Shown one piece after another: positions 14,768 to 23,498 of a DNA stretch of 36,631 nucleotides. Within the stretch, counting starts at the first letter, position 1, and each line of letters starts with the position of its first letter. Location of the stretch: assembly GCA_034003145.1 (NCBI GenBank), contig JAVEZE010000004.1, positions 1 through 36,631 of the forward strand. The letters run 5' to 3'. The notes under the pieces are model-generated. The model was not told the DNA's origin and searched no databases. It worked only from the letters and a program-made list of their open reading frames with translations. This DNA comes from JACKPD01 sp034003145. GTDB lineage: Bacteria > Spirochaetota > Spirochaetia > CADAEX01. The position numbers were made by a program, and so were the translations under genes.

Positions 14768-15248
14768 TTTCATATTCCTGGACATCGCGGCTTTTATATT
14801 CCAGCACCACCCCTGCCTCCTCAAAAAGTTTTTCAGAATCTTCTGCAGAATGGTATCGTTTTTCGCATACCACACGGATAATTCCGCAGTTTATAATAAG
14901 CATTGCGCATGTAGTACATGGAGTCATTCTGCAGTAAAGGGTAGAGCCATCTATCGCTATTCCGAATTTTGCAGCCTGGCATATTGCATTCTGTTCTGCG
15001 TGCACAGTTCTTACACAATGCTGTGTAACATGACCATCCTCATGAATTATTTTTTTGAATTTATGGCCTGCCTCATCGCAGTGCGGCAGGCCGGCAGGAG
15101 AGCCGACATAGCCTGTAACAAGAATTCTCCTGTCACGGGCTATTACACAGCCGCTCCTGCCCCTGTCACAGGTTGCACGTTTTGAAATAGCGTTTGCTAC
15201 TTCAAGAAAGTAGTCATCCCATGTTGGTCTGGTATATCCTGACGGCAT
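14760..15248 (-). CDS. dCMP deaminase / ComE-type zinc cytidine deaminase
   Basis: This 162-residue member of the cytidine/deoxycytidylate deaminase family has zinc ligands in TVHAEQNAI (His 83, catalytic Glu 85) and PCTTCAMLI (Cys 111, Cys 114). CDRGRSGCVIARDRRILVTGYVGSPAG and HCDEAGH match the dCMP-deaminase subgroup, in which the extra His/Cys residues bind a second zinc. It probably converts dCMP to dUMP for thymidylate synthesis. The ATG lies six bases after the pfp stop, and AAGGA inside the end of pfp serves as ribosome site, so pfp and this gene form an operon. Confidence 0.9.
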   Translation of the reverse strand: MPSGYTRPTWDDYFLEVANAISKRATCDRGRSGCVIARDRRILVTGYVGSPAGLPHCDEAGHKFKKIIHEDGHVTQHCVRTVHAEQNAICQAAKFGIAIDGSTLYCRMTPCTTCAMLIINCGIIRVVCEKRYHSAEDSEKLFEEAGVVLEYKSRDVQEYENQ

Positions 15249-15254
15249 CTATTT

Positions 15255-16916
15255 TTAATTTCCTTTTTCAAGTTTCAACGTAATTGTTGTATTATCGCAG
15301 ACTTCATCAGGACCATAGTACTGGATTGCTCCAGGATAGATAAAGGAAGTTTTCATTGCCCATTCATCCCTGCCGGCTGAAAAGGTTTTGAAAGGTTTGC
15401 CTTCCATATCAACAAGGGCTTTTTTGATTACAGGTTTCATTTTCCCTTTCCGCTCTTCCATATTCATCAGCATTGATATAGGTACTCCTCCAGGTGACCA
15501 CTTTGAAACTGGTTTTGACAGGCCGGTTATGGATGTCATATATCCTGTAAGCCCTTCTGATATCAATATTGTGGCTGTAAAGCCCAGAGAATAGCAGTAG
15601 TCAGCGTCAAAATTAGAAGGAAACGCGCACCTTCCTTCATAACCGAAAAAATGGCTTTGACTGCTGAATTTTCCGGTATATTCACCATCTGCCTTAAGCT
15701 GTTTCAATTTTTTTTCCACCATTGAAATTATCAGTTTTTCTGTTTCTATTTTTGAAACCTGTACATTCCCATGGGGATCTCTGTCCATCAGCAGCTGTTT
15801 CTGGATATTTTCCGGGAGACTTTCAAATACTTTATCGGATGAGGGAGAGAGTTTGCTGCACAGCCAGTCTGACTGCTGTTCAAAAGTTTTAAGCGATGTA
15901 AAATATTGTTCGTTATCGCCAAGCAGTTTGTTGATTTCCCTGATAAGAAGACCTACCTCAGGAATAAATTCTATAAGCCCCTCTGGAATTAATACTATAC
16001 CAAAATTTTCCCTGTTTTTGCTTCTTTTAACAATAACCCCTGCAACATCGTTTATTATACTTTCAAGCGACTGTTTATTATATTCAACTTCTTCTGAAAT
16101 TATTGCCCAGTTGGGCTGTGTCTGGAGGGTGCATTCAAGCGCGATATGCGAAGCAGCCCGCCCCATAAGCTTTATAAAATGCCAGTATTTTCCGGCAGAT
16201 TTTGAGTCACGTGCAATATTTCCGATCAATCCGGAATATGTTTTTACTGCTGTATCAAAACCAAAAGATGTTTCTATATATTCACATTTAAGGTCGCCGT
16301 CTATGGTTTTTGGTACTCCGATTACTAAAATACCACCTTTTTTTTCTTCAAAATACTCGGCAAGCAGAGCCGCGTTTGTATTTGAGTCATCCCCGCCTAT
16401 TATAACAAGCGCGTCAAGTTTTCTTTCTTTGCAAACCTGAAGTGATTTTTCAAATTGTTCCGGAGTTTCAATTTTTGTTCTTCCTGACCCGATAAGATCA
16501 AATCCTCCTGTATTTCTATAGCTGTCAACAATTTCTTTGGTAATTTCTATGGCTTTGTTATCAAGAATCCCTGACGGCCCCCCCAGAAATCCTGTCAGAT
16601 GTGATTTTTCACTGATTTTTTTCAAGGAATCAAAAATTCCGGCAATAACATTGTGCCCGCCGGGAGCCTGTCCACCGGATAGTACAACACCTACTGTAAG
16701 AGGTTTTTTTGTATTATTTCCCCCTTTTTCTGCAAACTGTACATATTGTTTGCCAAAAGTATTTGGTAGAATTTTCCTGAGCTCGCTGCTGTCAGGAATA
16801 ATGGTTTCAGCAGCTGATTCTTTACATGATATGGCTGAAATATTTCCTTTCAGGCAATCCGGCAGTTTTGGATTGTATTTTCTTCTGTTTTTGTCTAATG
16901 TTGAGATTTTTTCCAA
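15255..16916 (-). CDS. pfp: Diphosphate-fructose-6-phosphate 1-phosphotransferase (PPi-PFK, long form)
   Basis: The 553-residue enzyme is the usual length for long-form PPi-PFK of spirochaetes and plants. Motifs are GVVLSGGQAPGGHNVIAG near 75-92, GGPSGIL, IIGGDDSNTNAA (the GGDD Asp that favours PPi over ATP), VPKTIDGDL (catalytic TIDGD with the PPi-type Lys) and LMGRAASHIALE. FFGYEGRCAFPSNFDADYCY follows later. It reversibly phosphorylates fructose 6-phosphate with pyrophosphate in glycolysis. The start is TTG at 16916, with an excellent AAGGAG six bases upstream and no suitable in-frame ATG nearby. A strong promoter lies just upstream, and the deaminase gene follows. Confidence 0.96.
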   Translation of the reverse strand: MEKISTLDKNRRKYNPKLPDCLKGNISAISCKESAAETIIPDSSELRKILPNTFGKQYVQFAEKGGNNTKKPLTVGVVLSGGQAPGGHNVIAGIFDSLKKISEKSHLTGFLGGPSGILDNKAIEITKEIVDSYRNTGGFDLIGSGRTKIETPEQFEKSLQVCKERKLDALVIIGGDDSNTNAALLAEYFEEKKGGILVIGVPKTIDGDLKCEYIETSFGFDTAVKTYSGLIGNIARDSKSAGKYWHFIKLMGRAASHIALECTLQTQPNWAIISEEVEYNKQSLESIINDVAGVIVKRSKNRENFGIVLIPEGLIEFIPEVGLLIREINKLLGDNEQYFTSLKTFEQQSDWLCSKLSPSSDKVFESLPENIQKQLLMDRDPHGNVQVSKIETEKLIISMVEKKLKQLKADGEYTGKFSSQSHFFGYEGRCAFPSNFDADYCYSLGFTATILISEGLTGYMTSITGLSKPVSKWSPGGVPISMLMNMEERKGKMKPVIKKALVDMEGKPFKTFSAGRDEWAMKTSFIYPGAIQYYGPDEVCDNTTITLKLEKGN

Positions 16917-16934
16917 TTTTTTCTCCTTTTCTCC

Positions 16935-16962
16935 ATTATAAAATGAATATCTGTATAGTCAA
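16935..16962 (-). promoter_or_regulatory. Sigma-70 promoter of pfp
   Basis: On the minus strand TTGACT (16962-16957), 16 bases and a perfect TATAAT (16940-16935) place the start of transcription near 16928. The short leader of about 12 bases contains the AAGGAG ribosome site. Confidence 0.7.
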
Positions 16963-16963
16963 G

Positions 16964-16993
16964 TTATACTTATTATTTAATAATTGTTAAAAT
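16964..16993 (+). promoter_or_regulatory. Possible promoter of the manA-TRAP operon
   Basis: TTATAC (16964-16969), 18 bases and TAAAAT (16988-16993) precede manA. Both boxes are imperfect. It is back to back with the pfp promoter in a 103-base intergenic region. Confidence 0.3.
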
Positions 16994-17019
16994 AGTAAAA
17001 ATGGATATCGGAGATTTTT

Positions 17020-18363
17020 ATGAAAAATAGTGATAATTCCCTATGCCGTGTATTCAAATTTATCCCTGTTTTAAAAAACTATGATTGGGGTTCTGTTTAC
17101 AGCATACAGAAAATAACGGAAAACAGGGAGCTTGAAGGTAAACCTGTCGCTGAGCTCTGGATGGGTGCCCACAAAAAAGGGGAAGGAACTATTATTGATT
17201 CCGCCGGGAAAAAAATCAAAATATCAGATTTTATTGAAAAAGAGAGCGCTGCTGTTCTTGGAAGCAGGTGCAGTAAGAAATACGGCGGGAAACTCCCTTT
17301 TTTGTTCAAGATTCTTGCTGCTGAGAGAGCTTTGTCAATACAGGTACATCCTTCAAAAGAAGAGGCGGAAAAAGGGTTTGCTGACGAAGAAAAGAAGAAG
17401 ATAGATATAGAAAGCAGCAGAAGAAACTATAAAGACAGCAATCACAAGCCAGAACTGATTTATTCACTTACAGAATTTTCCCTTATGAAAGGGTTCAGAA
17501 GCGCAGAAGATGTCTGCGGAAATATTGAAAAATACACCCCTTTATTGAATGATTTATTAAGGGAAAAAAATAAAAAAAGAACAGACAATAACCTGCATGT
17601 GAATTCAGGGCGGAAAGAGGGGATTGATGCGCCGGGAGACAGCTGTTCGAACAGCGCACTCAGTGTGAACAGCGTAAACAACACAAGCAGCGTAAACAGC
17701 TCTACCAGCACCGACCTTGTCAGGGAGCTTTTTACAATTCTTTTACTTTCAGATAAAAAAATACTGAAAAAGATGATTGACCAGACTCTTGAAAGATGCG
17801 GCAAATTCCCCGGAATTATTGGAAAAACTGTAATATCATTGTTTGAAATCTACAGGTATGACTCTGGAGTTCTATCTCCTCTTTTTCTGAATATAATAAA
17901 TCTCCGCCCGGGACAGGCTCTGTTTATTCCGGCAGGAGAGCTTCATGCCTATATTTCAGGGACCGGATTTGAGGTAATGGCAAGCTCTGATAATGTTATA
18001 AGGGGAGGCCTTACAAAAAAACATGTAGATACTGCCGGATTGCTTGAAATTACAAAATTCTCACAATCAGATACTGATCTTCTTGTTCCTCAAAAAACAG
18101 ATAATGAAATAAAATATGTAACGCCTGCAAAGGAATTTGTTTTTTCTGTTATTTCACTTGAATCCAGAGAATATACCTGCAGTGATCCTGAAAAAAGTAT
18201 TGAACTTTTTTTCTTTACAGGAGAGCAGTGCAGAGTGAAAATAGCTAATATACAGCAGCCGGTACTGTTTAAAAACGGCGAAAGCTTTCTGATTCCTGCC
18301 TGTGCAGATAAATATGTGATTAAAGGTACAGGTCATCTTTACAGGGCTTCGGTAAATATATGA
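17020..18363 (+). CDS. manA: Mannose-6-phosphate isomerase, class I
   Basis: This 447-residue cupin-type isomerase interconverts mannose 6-phosphate and fructose 6-phosphate. Zinc ligands are visible as Gln 108 and His 110 (LSIQVHP), Glu 145 (HKPELIY) and His 309 (GELHAY). Other marks are YDWGS, ELWMGAH, PFLFKILAAERALS and SDNVIRGGLTKKHVD. Residues about 184-232, in the helical part, are a low-complexity Asn/Ser/Val-rich stretch that looks like an insertion; it explains why the protein is longer than the usual 390 residues. The ATG has CGGAG at good spacing. It ends in an ATGA overlap with the next gene. Confidence 0.94.
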   Translation: MKNSDNSLCRVFKFIPVLKNYDWGSVYSIQKITENRELEGKPVAELWMGAHKKGEGTIIDSAGKKIKISDFIEKESAAVLGSRCSKKYGGKLPFLFKILAAERALSIQVHPSKEEAEKGFADEEKKKIDIESSRRNYKDSNHKPELIYSLTEFSLMKGFRSAEDVCGNIEKYTPLLNDLLREKNKKRTDNNLHVNSGRKEGIDAPGDSCSNSALSVNSVNNTSSVNSSTSTDLVRELFTILLLSDKKILKKMIDQTLERCGKFPGIIGKTVISLFEIYRYDSGVLSPLFLNIINLRPGQALFIPAGELHAYISGTGFEVMASSDNVIRGGLTKKHVDTAGLLEITKFSQSDTDLLVPQKTDNEIKYVTPAKEFVFSVISLESREYTCSDPEKSIELFFFTGEQCRVKIANIQQPVLFKNGESFLIPACADKYVIKGTGHLYRASVNI

Positions 18364-18833
18364 AAATATGGATTGATGCTGATTCCTGTCCTGTTAAAAT
18401 CAGGGAAATAATTGAGAATGCTGCGGTAAGGACCTCAATACCACTTGTTCTGGTAGCAAACAGGAGTATTCCGCACAGAAAATCAATAATAATTACTGAT
18501 GTCATAGTTGAAGAAGGGCCTGACAGCGCAGATGATTATATAATTGATAATGCAGGGGAATTTGATATTGTTATAACAAGGGATATTCCCCTTGCTCATG
18601 AACTTGTCAAGCGCAATGTCAGTGTTATAAACGACAGAGGCTCTTACTATACAAAGGAGAATGTAGGGGAAAGGCTCTCAATTCGCAATATTATGCTTTT
18701 AATGAGAGATTCAGGGATGAAAATCAATGAAGAGACAAGTTTCAGCTTGAAAGATATTCAAAATTTCGCAAATACTTTTGATTCATTGCTTACAAAAAGG
18801 ATTAAACTATATAAGAAAAGTTTGCTAAATTAA
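18360..18833 (+). CDS. YaiI/YqxD (UPF0178, DUF188) family protein
   Basis: This 157-residue protein fits the UPF0178 family along its full length: WIDADSCPVKIREII, VANRSIPH, VEEGPDSADDYIIDNA, DIVITRDIPLAHELV, NDRGSYYTKENVGERLSIRN. The family has a PIN-like/NYN-type fold with conserved Asp residues and is suspected to be a nuclease, but its function is not established. Its ATG overlaps the manA stop (ATGA), so it is translated with manA, and the TatT gene follows 16 bases on. Confidence 0.9.
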   Translation: MKIWIDADSCPVKIREIIENAAVRTSIPLVLVANRSIPHRKSIIITDVIVEEGPDSADDYIIDNAGEFDIVITRDIPLAHELVKRNVSVINDRGSYYTKENVGERLSIRNIMLLMRDSGMKINEETSFSLKDIQNFANTFDSLLTKRIKLYKKSLLN

Positions 18834-18849
18834 ATAAGGAAGCTAAAGG

Positions 18850-19788
18850 ATGAAAGGCGTTATCAAAATGAAAAAACATTTTTTTATATTATCAGTGACT
18901 GCAGCATTGTTTTTATATAATTCATGTTCAATTAACAAAATGGCAACAAAAGCTGTCGCAAAATCTTTTTCCGGAGGAGGCGAAGCTGTTTTTACCAGTG
19001 ATGATGATCCTCTTCTGGTTGAAGATGCGCTTCCTCTTCTTCTAAAGATCAATGAAATGCTGATGGTAAATGATCCGGATAATCATGAACTTAAAGCTTC
19101 TGCCGGTAAACTTTTTATTGTATATTCAAACCTTTTTATTCAAACCCCTGCTGATATGCTTGATTATACTGAATGGAAAAAACAGTCTCAAATGCATGCA
19201 AGAGCAAAAAAAATGTATATCAGGGGCTGCAGCTATCTGAAAGAATCAATTGAATTAAAACATAAAATCAAAATTGATCTTTCTGATAAAAAAAGTATAG
19301 AAGCAGAATATGAGGAAAGTGACGCAGACTCTCTTTACTGGCTCGGCGGCGGTCTTATGAGCGCAATTACAATAGATTTGACTGATCCTTATCTTGCTCC
19401 TTTACGAAACACTGCTCTTGAAGTTATGTTTATAGCATATAGTCTTGATCCGGATATGGGGCAGGGCGCGCTGCATGAGTATTTCCTGCGCTATTATTCC
19501 TCTATACCGGAATCAATGGGAGGAAGCCTTGAAAAAGCGGAATACCACTTTAAAAAAGCTATCCAGTTATCTGAAGGAAGTAAAATTTCTCCTTATATAG
19601 CTTACGCAACATCGGTCAGCGTTAAAAACCAGTCAAGGGAAGGTCTTGAAGATTTTAAAAAAATGCTGGAAACTGCATTGAAATTTGATATTGACAGCTA
19701 TCCTGAAAACAGGCTTGAAAACACGGTAATGCAACAAAAAGCTGCCTGGTATCTGGAGAATGTTGATAATTTTTTTCTTGTGGATTAG
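18850..19788 (+). CDS. tatT: TatT-type TPR lipoprotein of a TRAP transporter
   Basis: The protein of 312 residues (306 if it starts at the ATG at 18868) has a lipoprotein signal peptide ending in LYNSC (Cys near 26) and an all-helical body. The body matches the TRAP-associated TatT component described in Treponema pallidum (Tp0956). Helix-rich stretches such as LPLLLKINEMLMVNDPDNHELKAS, ARAKKMYIRGCSYLKESI and GGSLEKAEYHFKKAI are concealed TPR hairpins. In the treponemal system TatT forms a trimer with a central pore and docks up to three solute receptors. The order tatT-tatP-dctQM here fits that model. AAGGA precedes the first ATG and AAAGG the second, so both starts are possible. Confidence 0.88.
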   Translation: MKGVIKMKKHFFILSVTAALFLYNSCSINKMATKAVAKSFSGGGEAVFTSDDDPLLVEDALPLLLKINEMLMVNDPDNHELKASAGKLFIVYSNLFIQTPADMLDYTEWKKQSQMHARAKKMYIRGCSYLKESIELKHKIKIDLSDKKSIEAEYEESDADSLYWLGGGLMSAITIDLTDPYLAPLRNTALEVMFIAYSLDPDMGQGALHEYFLRYYSSIPESMGGSLEKAEYHFKKAIQLSEGSKISPYIAYATSVSVKNQSREGLEDFKKMLETALKFDIDSYPENRLENTVMQQKAAWYLENVDNFFLVD

Positions 19789-19815
19789 TTTCTGCCGTTT
19801 TTACTGTGAGGTTTT

Positions 19816-20796
19816 ATGAAAAAGATATTTATTTTTTTATTTATACTGTTATCAGCTGCTGTTTTTGCCCAGGAAATCAAGATTGGAACAGTTGCGCCTG
19901 CAGGTTCTGCCTGGGAGACAACTATCAAGGAAATTGCATCTGAATGGACAAGAATTTCAGGCGGCGAGATTTCTGTTAAAATATATTCAGGCGGAACAGT
20001 CGGAGATGAAGAAGATATTATCAGGAAAATAAAGCTTGGAAGGCTTAATGCTGCGGCACTTACTTCACAGGGGATAAAAAGCATATCAAATGATCTTTTT
20101 GCGTTAAGTATTCCCATGCTTGTAAAGGATGATGACGAATTTAATTATGTTTTTGAAAAGATAGAACCGCTGTTTAATAAAAAAATGGAAGAAAATGGTT
20201 TTGTTCCTCTGGGCTGGGCTATGACTGGTTGGGTCAAATGGTTTACAAAATCAGAGGTTGTGTATCCTGATGATTTGATGCAGATTAAACTTGCGGTTGA
20301 TAATTCTGATGATAAAGTAATAAAAATTTGGCAAAGTATAGGGTTTAAGGTTATACCGCTTTCCCTTTCAGATCTTATGTCAGGTATTTACAGCGGAATG
20401 GCTGATGGAACCTATATAACACCCTACGCTGCCAATGCGATGGGTATTGCCGAGTATACGCCGTATATGCTTGATCTTCAGATAGCCCCTGTATACGGAG
20501 TTCTTACAATAAGCGACAGAACCTGGAAAAAGGTAAACGACAGTTATAAACCGCTTCTTCTAAAGAGAACCGGAGAAATATTGAACCAGTTTTACGGAAA
20601 AATCACTGTTATTGAAAACGAAGGACTTAAAATAATGAAGCAGAAAGGGCTTGTTTCTGTACCTATTACACCTGATGCTGCAAAAGAATGGGATAAGATT
20701 GTTGAAGACGGAGTTGGTTTATTTGTAAAAGAATCTATCAGTCCGTCTCTTTATTCAGAAATTAAAAAGTATATAAATGAATACAGAAAAAAATAG
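19816..20796 (+). CDS. dctP: TRAP transporter solute-binding protein (TatP/DctP family)
   Basis: This 326-residue DctP-type receptor has a signal peptide cleaved after AVFA (about 18), with no lipobox Cys, so it is soluble in the periplasm. Family marks are IKIGTVAPAGSAWE, ISVKIYSGGTVGDEEDIIRKI, LFALSIPMLV and DLMSGIYSGMADGTYITPYAA. In most DctP receptors a conserved Arg in the segment DL-G-K-(I/L)-R-V clamps the ligand carboxylate. Here that segment reads DLMQIKLAVDN, with Ala 160 at the Arg position, so the substrate may not be a conventional organic acid. GAGG four bases before the ATG is the ribosome site. The gene overlaps the permease gene by 20 bases. Confidence 0.92.
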   Translation: MKKIFIFLFILLSAAVFAQEIKIGTVAPAGSAWETTIKEIASEWTRISGGEISVKIYSGGTVGDEEDIIRKIKLGRLNAAALTSQGIKSISNDLFALSIPMLVKDDDEFNYVFEKIEPLFNKKMEENGFVPLGWAMTGWVKWFTKSEVVYPDDLMQIKLAVDNSDDKVIKIWQSIGFKVIPLSLSDLMSGIYSGMADGTYITPYAANAMGIAEYTPYMLDLQIAPVYGVLTISDRTWKKVNDSYKPLLLKRTGEILNQFYGKITVIENEGLKIMKQKGLVSVPITPDAAKEWDKIVEDGVGLFVKESISPSLYSEIKKYINEYRKK

Positions 20797-22657
20797 CAAA
20801 ACAGACAGTTTTCTGGTTTTGATTTCCACAATTCTTGTACTTCTGCTTGCAGCAGTGCCTGCTCTTGAAATTTTGGTGCGTATTTTTTTTAATACCGGTG
20901 TTAAGGCATCTTACGCAATTACAAGATATATTGTGCTGTGGATTGCTTTTACAGGCAGTTATCTTGCAACAGCAGGGAATAATCATCTATCTATCGAAGC
21001 AGGCAGGAAATATCTTCCTTCAAAATTCAAACCTTCTGTATACGCTGTTTCCAAAATTATTGTCATATCAGTACTTACCGCATTTTTGACAGCATCAATA
21101 TCATTTATTTTTATTGTATTTGATGCAAATGAAAAAACCGGAATAATAAACACAAGATTTTTAACTGCTGTAATACCTGTCTGCCTTGCCGGAATGATTG
21201 TCAGGGAATCAAAAGAAATCTTTAACAGAAATAACACTTTATCCGGCAAATCAAGGTTATTGGTTTTGTTTATTTCCATAGCCGCAGGATTGTTTTTAAG
21301 CATATCTTCTGTAACAAATTTTATGTATATACAGCTTGAAAACCCTCCAGGGTTTATGGATCTTCTTTTTGACAAATCAGTTGATATTCTTACTGTTCTT
21401 AAACTTCCTGTTATTTTAATCATGATTATATCAGGAGCGCTTGGAACACCTATATTCATAGTGCTTGGCGGAATAACATATATACTGCTTTCTGTTTCAG
21501 GCGGTTACACAGAGATAGCAGTAAACGAAATATATGCTGTACTTACAGGCAATATGATTCCTGCAATACCATTATTTACAATAACCGGATTTATTCTTTC
21601 TGAAAGCAGTGCAGGGGAAAGGATGATTGATTTTTTTAAAAAAGCTTTCGGATGGTTTCCCGGCGGTATAATTATCGCGGTTGTATTGATTTCCGCTTTT
21701 TTTACAACTTTTACAGGAGCTTCAGGTGTAACAATTCTTGCACTCGGCGGGATCCTTTTTATGATACTTGATAAATACGGAGTAGATACAAAATTCCGTA
21801 CAGGAATCCTCACTTCATCAGGCAGCATAGGTCTTTTATTTCCTCCCAGCCTGCCGATTATTCTTTACGGGATAATAGCAAACCTTGATATCAAAAATCT
21901 TTTTATTGCTGGTATTCTCCCTGGTAGTTTACTTGTTTTTTCTCTTTCAGCGGCCGGAATTGTCTATACCAAAAAACATAACATTAAAAGCGAGAAATTC
22001 GAGCTGTTTGAAATTCTAAAAAGTATTAAAAACACTTTCTGGGAACTTCTCCTTCCGTTAATTATCCTTGTAAGTTATTTTTCCGGGCTAACAACAATCG
22101 TAGAAACCGGCGCTGTGGCAGTAGTTTATGTTCTGATTATTGAAACATTTGTATATAAAGATCTGAACTTTTCAAAGCTTCTTACAGTTGTTAAAAAAAG
22201 TGTACCGGTAATCGGCGGAATACTGATCATCCTGGGGATGTCCAAAGCGCTCTCATTTTACATGATTGATGAAATGATTCCCCAAAGATTAAGCGAATGG
22301 ATTGCAGCTCGAATAACTTCCAGAATTGTTTTTTTGATACTTCTTAATATAATTTTATTGTTGACCGGCTGTCTTATGGATATTTTTTCCGCCATAATTG
22401 TTGTTGTACCGCTACTCGTTCCTTTGGGTGAGATATACAACATACACCCTGTTCATATGGGGATAATATTTCTGGCTAACCTTGAGCTTGGATATCTTAC
22501 ACCGCCTGTCGGCCTCAACCTGTTTCTGGCAAGTTATAGATTTGAACAGCCTCTTGAAGATGTGTATATGTCTATAATACCTTTTTTTATAATTATGCTT
22601 ATCGCTGTTTTCATAATAACTTTTGTTCCGCAGATATCATTGATTTTCTTAAGTTAG
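20777..22657 (+). CDS. dctM: Fused TRAP transporter small and large permease (DctQ-DctM)
   Basis: The 626-residue protein joins an N-terminal DctQ-like domain (about 1-170, four membrane helices; LWIAFTGSYLATAGNNHLSIE is the typical DctQ signature, split across helices 2 and 3) to a DctM/SiaM domain. The latter runs from about 200 to 626 and has FTGASGVTILALGGILFMIL, GSIGLLFPPSLPIILYG, and ANLELGYLTPPVGLNLFLAS near the end. DctM is the sodium-driven elevator-type carrier. The fusion matches the arrangement known in Treponema pallidum. Translation starts inside the end of dctP, indicating coupling. The stop is one base from the stop of the convergent FAD-subunit gene, leaving no room for a terminator. 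Confidence 0.94.
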   Translation: MNTEKNSKTDSFLVLISTILVLLLAAVPALEILVRIFFNTGVKASYAITRYIVLWIAFTGSYLATAGNNHLSIEAGRKYLPSKFKPSVYAVSKIIVISVLTAFLTASISFIFIVFDANEKTGIINTRFLTAVIPVCLAGMIVRESKEIFNRNNTLSGKSRLLVLFISIAAGLFLSISSVTNFMYIQLENPPGFMDLLFDKSVDILTVLKLPVILIMIISGALGTPIFIVLGGITYILLSVSGGYTEIAVNEIYAVLTGNMIPAIPLFTITGFILSESSAGERMIDFFKKAFGWFPGGIIIAVVLISAFFTTFTGASGVTILALGGILFMILDKYGVDTKFRTGILTSSGSIGLLFPPSLPIILYGIIANLDIKNLFIAGILPGSLLVFSLSAAGIVYTKKHNIKSEKFELFEILKSIKNTFWELLLPLIILVSYFSGLTTIVETGAVAVVYVLIIETFVYKDLNFSKLLTVVKKSVPVIGGILIILGMSKALSFYMIDEMIPQRLSEWIAARITSRIVFLILLNIILLLTGCLMDIFSAIIVVVPLLVPLGEIYNIHPVHMGIIFLANLELGYLTPPVGLNLFLASYRFEQPLEDVYMSIIPFFIIMLIAVFIITFVPQISLIFLS

Positions 22658-22658
22658 C

Positions 22659-23498
22659 TCAGTAATAGTTTAATTCATCAAGAAACCATGAGAATATGTT
22701 TATTATTATATCACGTCTGTATTGGCTTATGGATAAATGTCTTTTTGAAAGTTCATCAGAAAAATGGGATAGTAAAACTGAATGGGATTTTTCTGTAATA
22801 GGCAGGTTTTGCCCTGTCAATTCTGTTTCAATTTCCTTGTTTCTTATTATAAACTGGTCAGATGTACTGTAAATGAATTTCAAGAAACTGATATTCTCTT
22901 TGGTTATCTTTGCTATTGCAGAAAACGTAATTAAATTCCCATTGTCGCTGAAATCATTGTCGATTTTTCTGTGTATGTTTATGTCATAATCTCCGAGAAA
23001 TACTCTTATCTTGGTAAGTATCTCGTCTGGAGCAATATCAATTTTATCTCCGTTGAAAAGCTGGCTTGTATAAATCCATCTGGATGAGCCTGCTCTTTTT
23101 ATTTCAAGCGCTGCGTCAAGAATGCATAATACAGCAAAGATGCTGTTTCTTTCTATTTTTGAGCAAAGCAATCCTCCGATAGTAAGAATGTTCTTGAAAT
23201 TCGGGGGAGTAATTATTTTCAATGCTTCGAGAAGAATTATCGGTATTATATTTTTTCCCTTATCTATGATATGGCTTATTCTTGTGCAGCTTCCTATTTC
23301 AAGATATCTTTCAGAACGTTTCATTTTCTGCAGTTCATCAATTTTTCCAATATAGACAATATTGTCAGGAAGCAAAGGTATTCTCGTGCTTGATGAGAGG
23401 ACAGTCTCAAGACCTCCTGAAAAAATTATGGAATATGGATGTCTTTTGATAATATTAAGAAGTGAATTCAGGTTTTTGGGTTCATATATTGTAGGCAT
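22659..23498 (-). CDS. FAD-binding subunit of a xanthine-dehydrogenase/CO-dehydrogenase-like complex (CoxM/XdhB family)
   Basis: The protein of 279 residues has the VAO-type FAD domain in the first about 175 residues and a CO-dehydrogenase flavoprotein C-terminal domain (about 180-275). The FAD pyrophosphate loop reads FSGGLETVLSS where AGGTDL is usual, and the second motif reads LTIGGLLCSKIERN where TIGGNI is usual. YIGKIDELQKMKRSERYLEIGSCTRISHI is the conserved strand between them (given in two parts: YIGKIDELQ and LEIGSCTRISHI). FAD binding is plausible but the motifs are atypical. It is the last gene of the operon headed by the NusG paralogue; its ATG directly follows the stop of the iron-sulfur subunit gene. 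Confidence 0.82.
   Translation of the reverse strand: MPTIYEPKNLNSLLNIIKRHPYSIIFSGGLETVLSSSTRIPLLPDNIVYIGKIDELQKMKRSERYLEIGSCTRISHIIDKGKNIIPIILLEALKIITPPNFKNILTIGGLLCSKIERNSIFAVLCILDAALEIKRAGSSRWIYTSQLFNGDKIDIAPDEILTKIRVFLGDYDINIHRKIDNDFSDNGNLITFSAIAKITKENISFLKFIYSTSDQFIIRNKEIETELTGQNLPITEKSHSVLLSHFSDELSKRHLSISQYRRDIIINIFSWFLDELNYY

Noticed and set aside
14850..15185. 111-codon Cys/Tyr-rich open frame on plus, opposite the deaminase
   Set aside because: The richness in Cys and Tyr mirrors the conserved motifs of the real gene read backwards.
15853..16440. 195-codon open frame on plus, opposite pfp
   Set aside because: It is antisense to a well-conserved enzyme, has no homology I recognise and no ribosome site; low frequency of stops on the reverse strand explains it.
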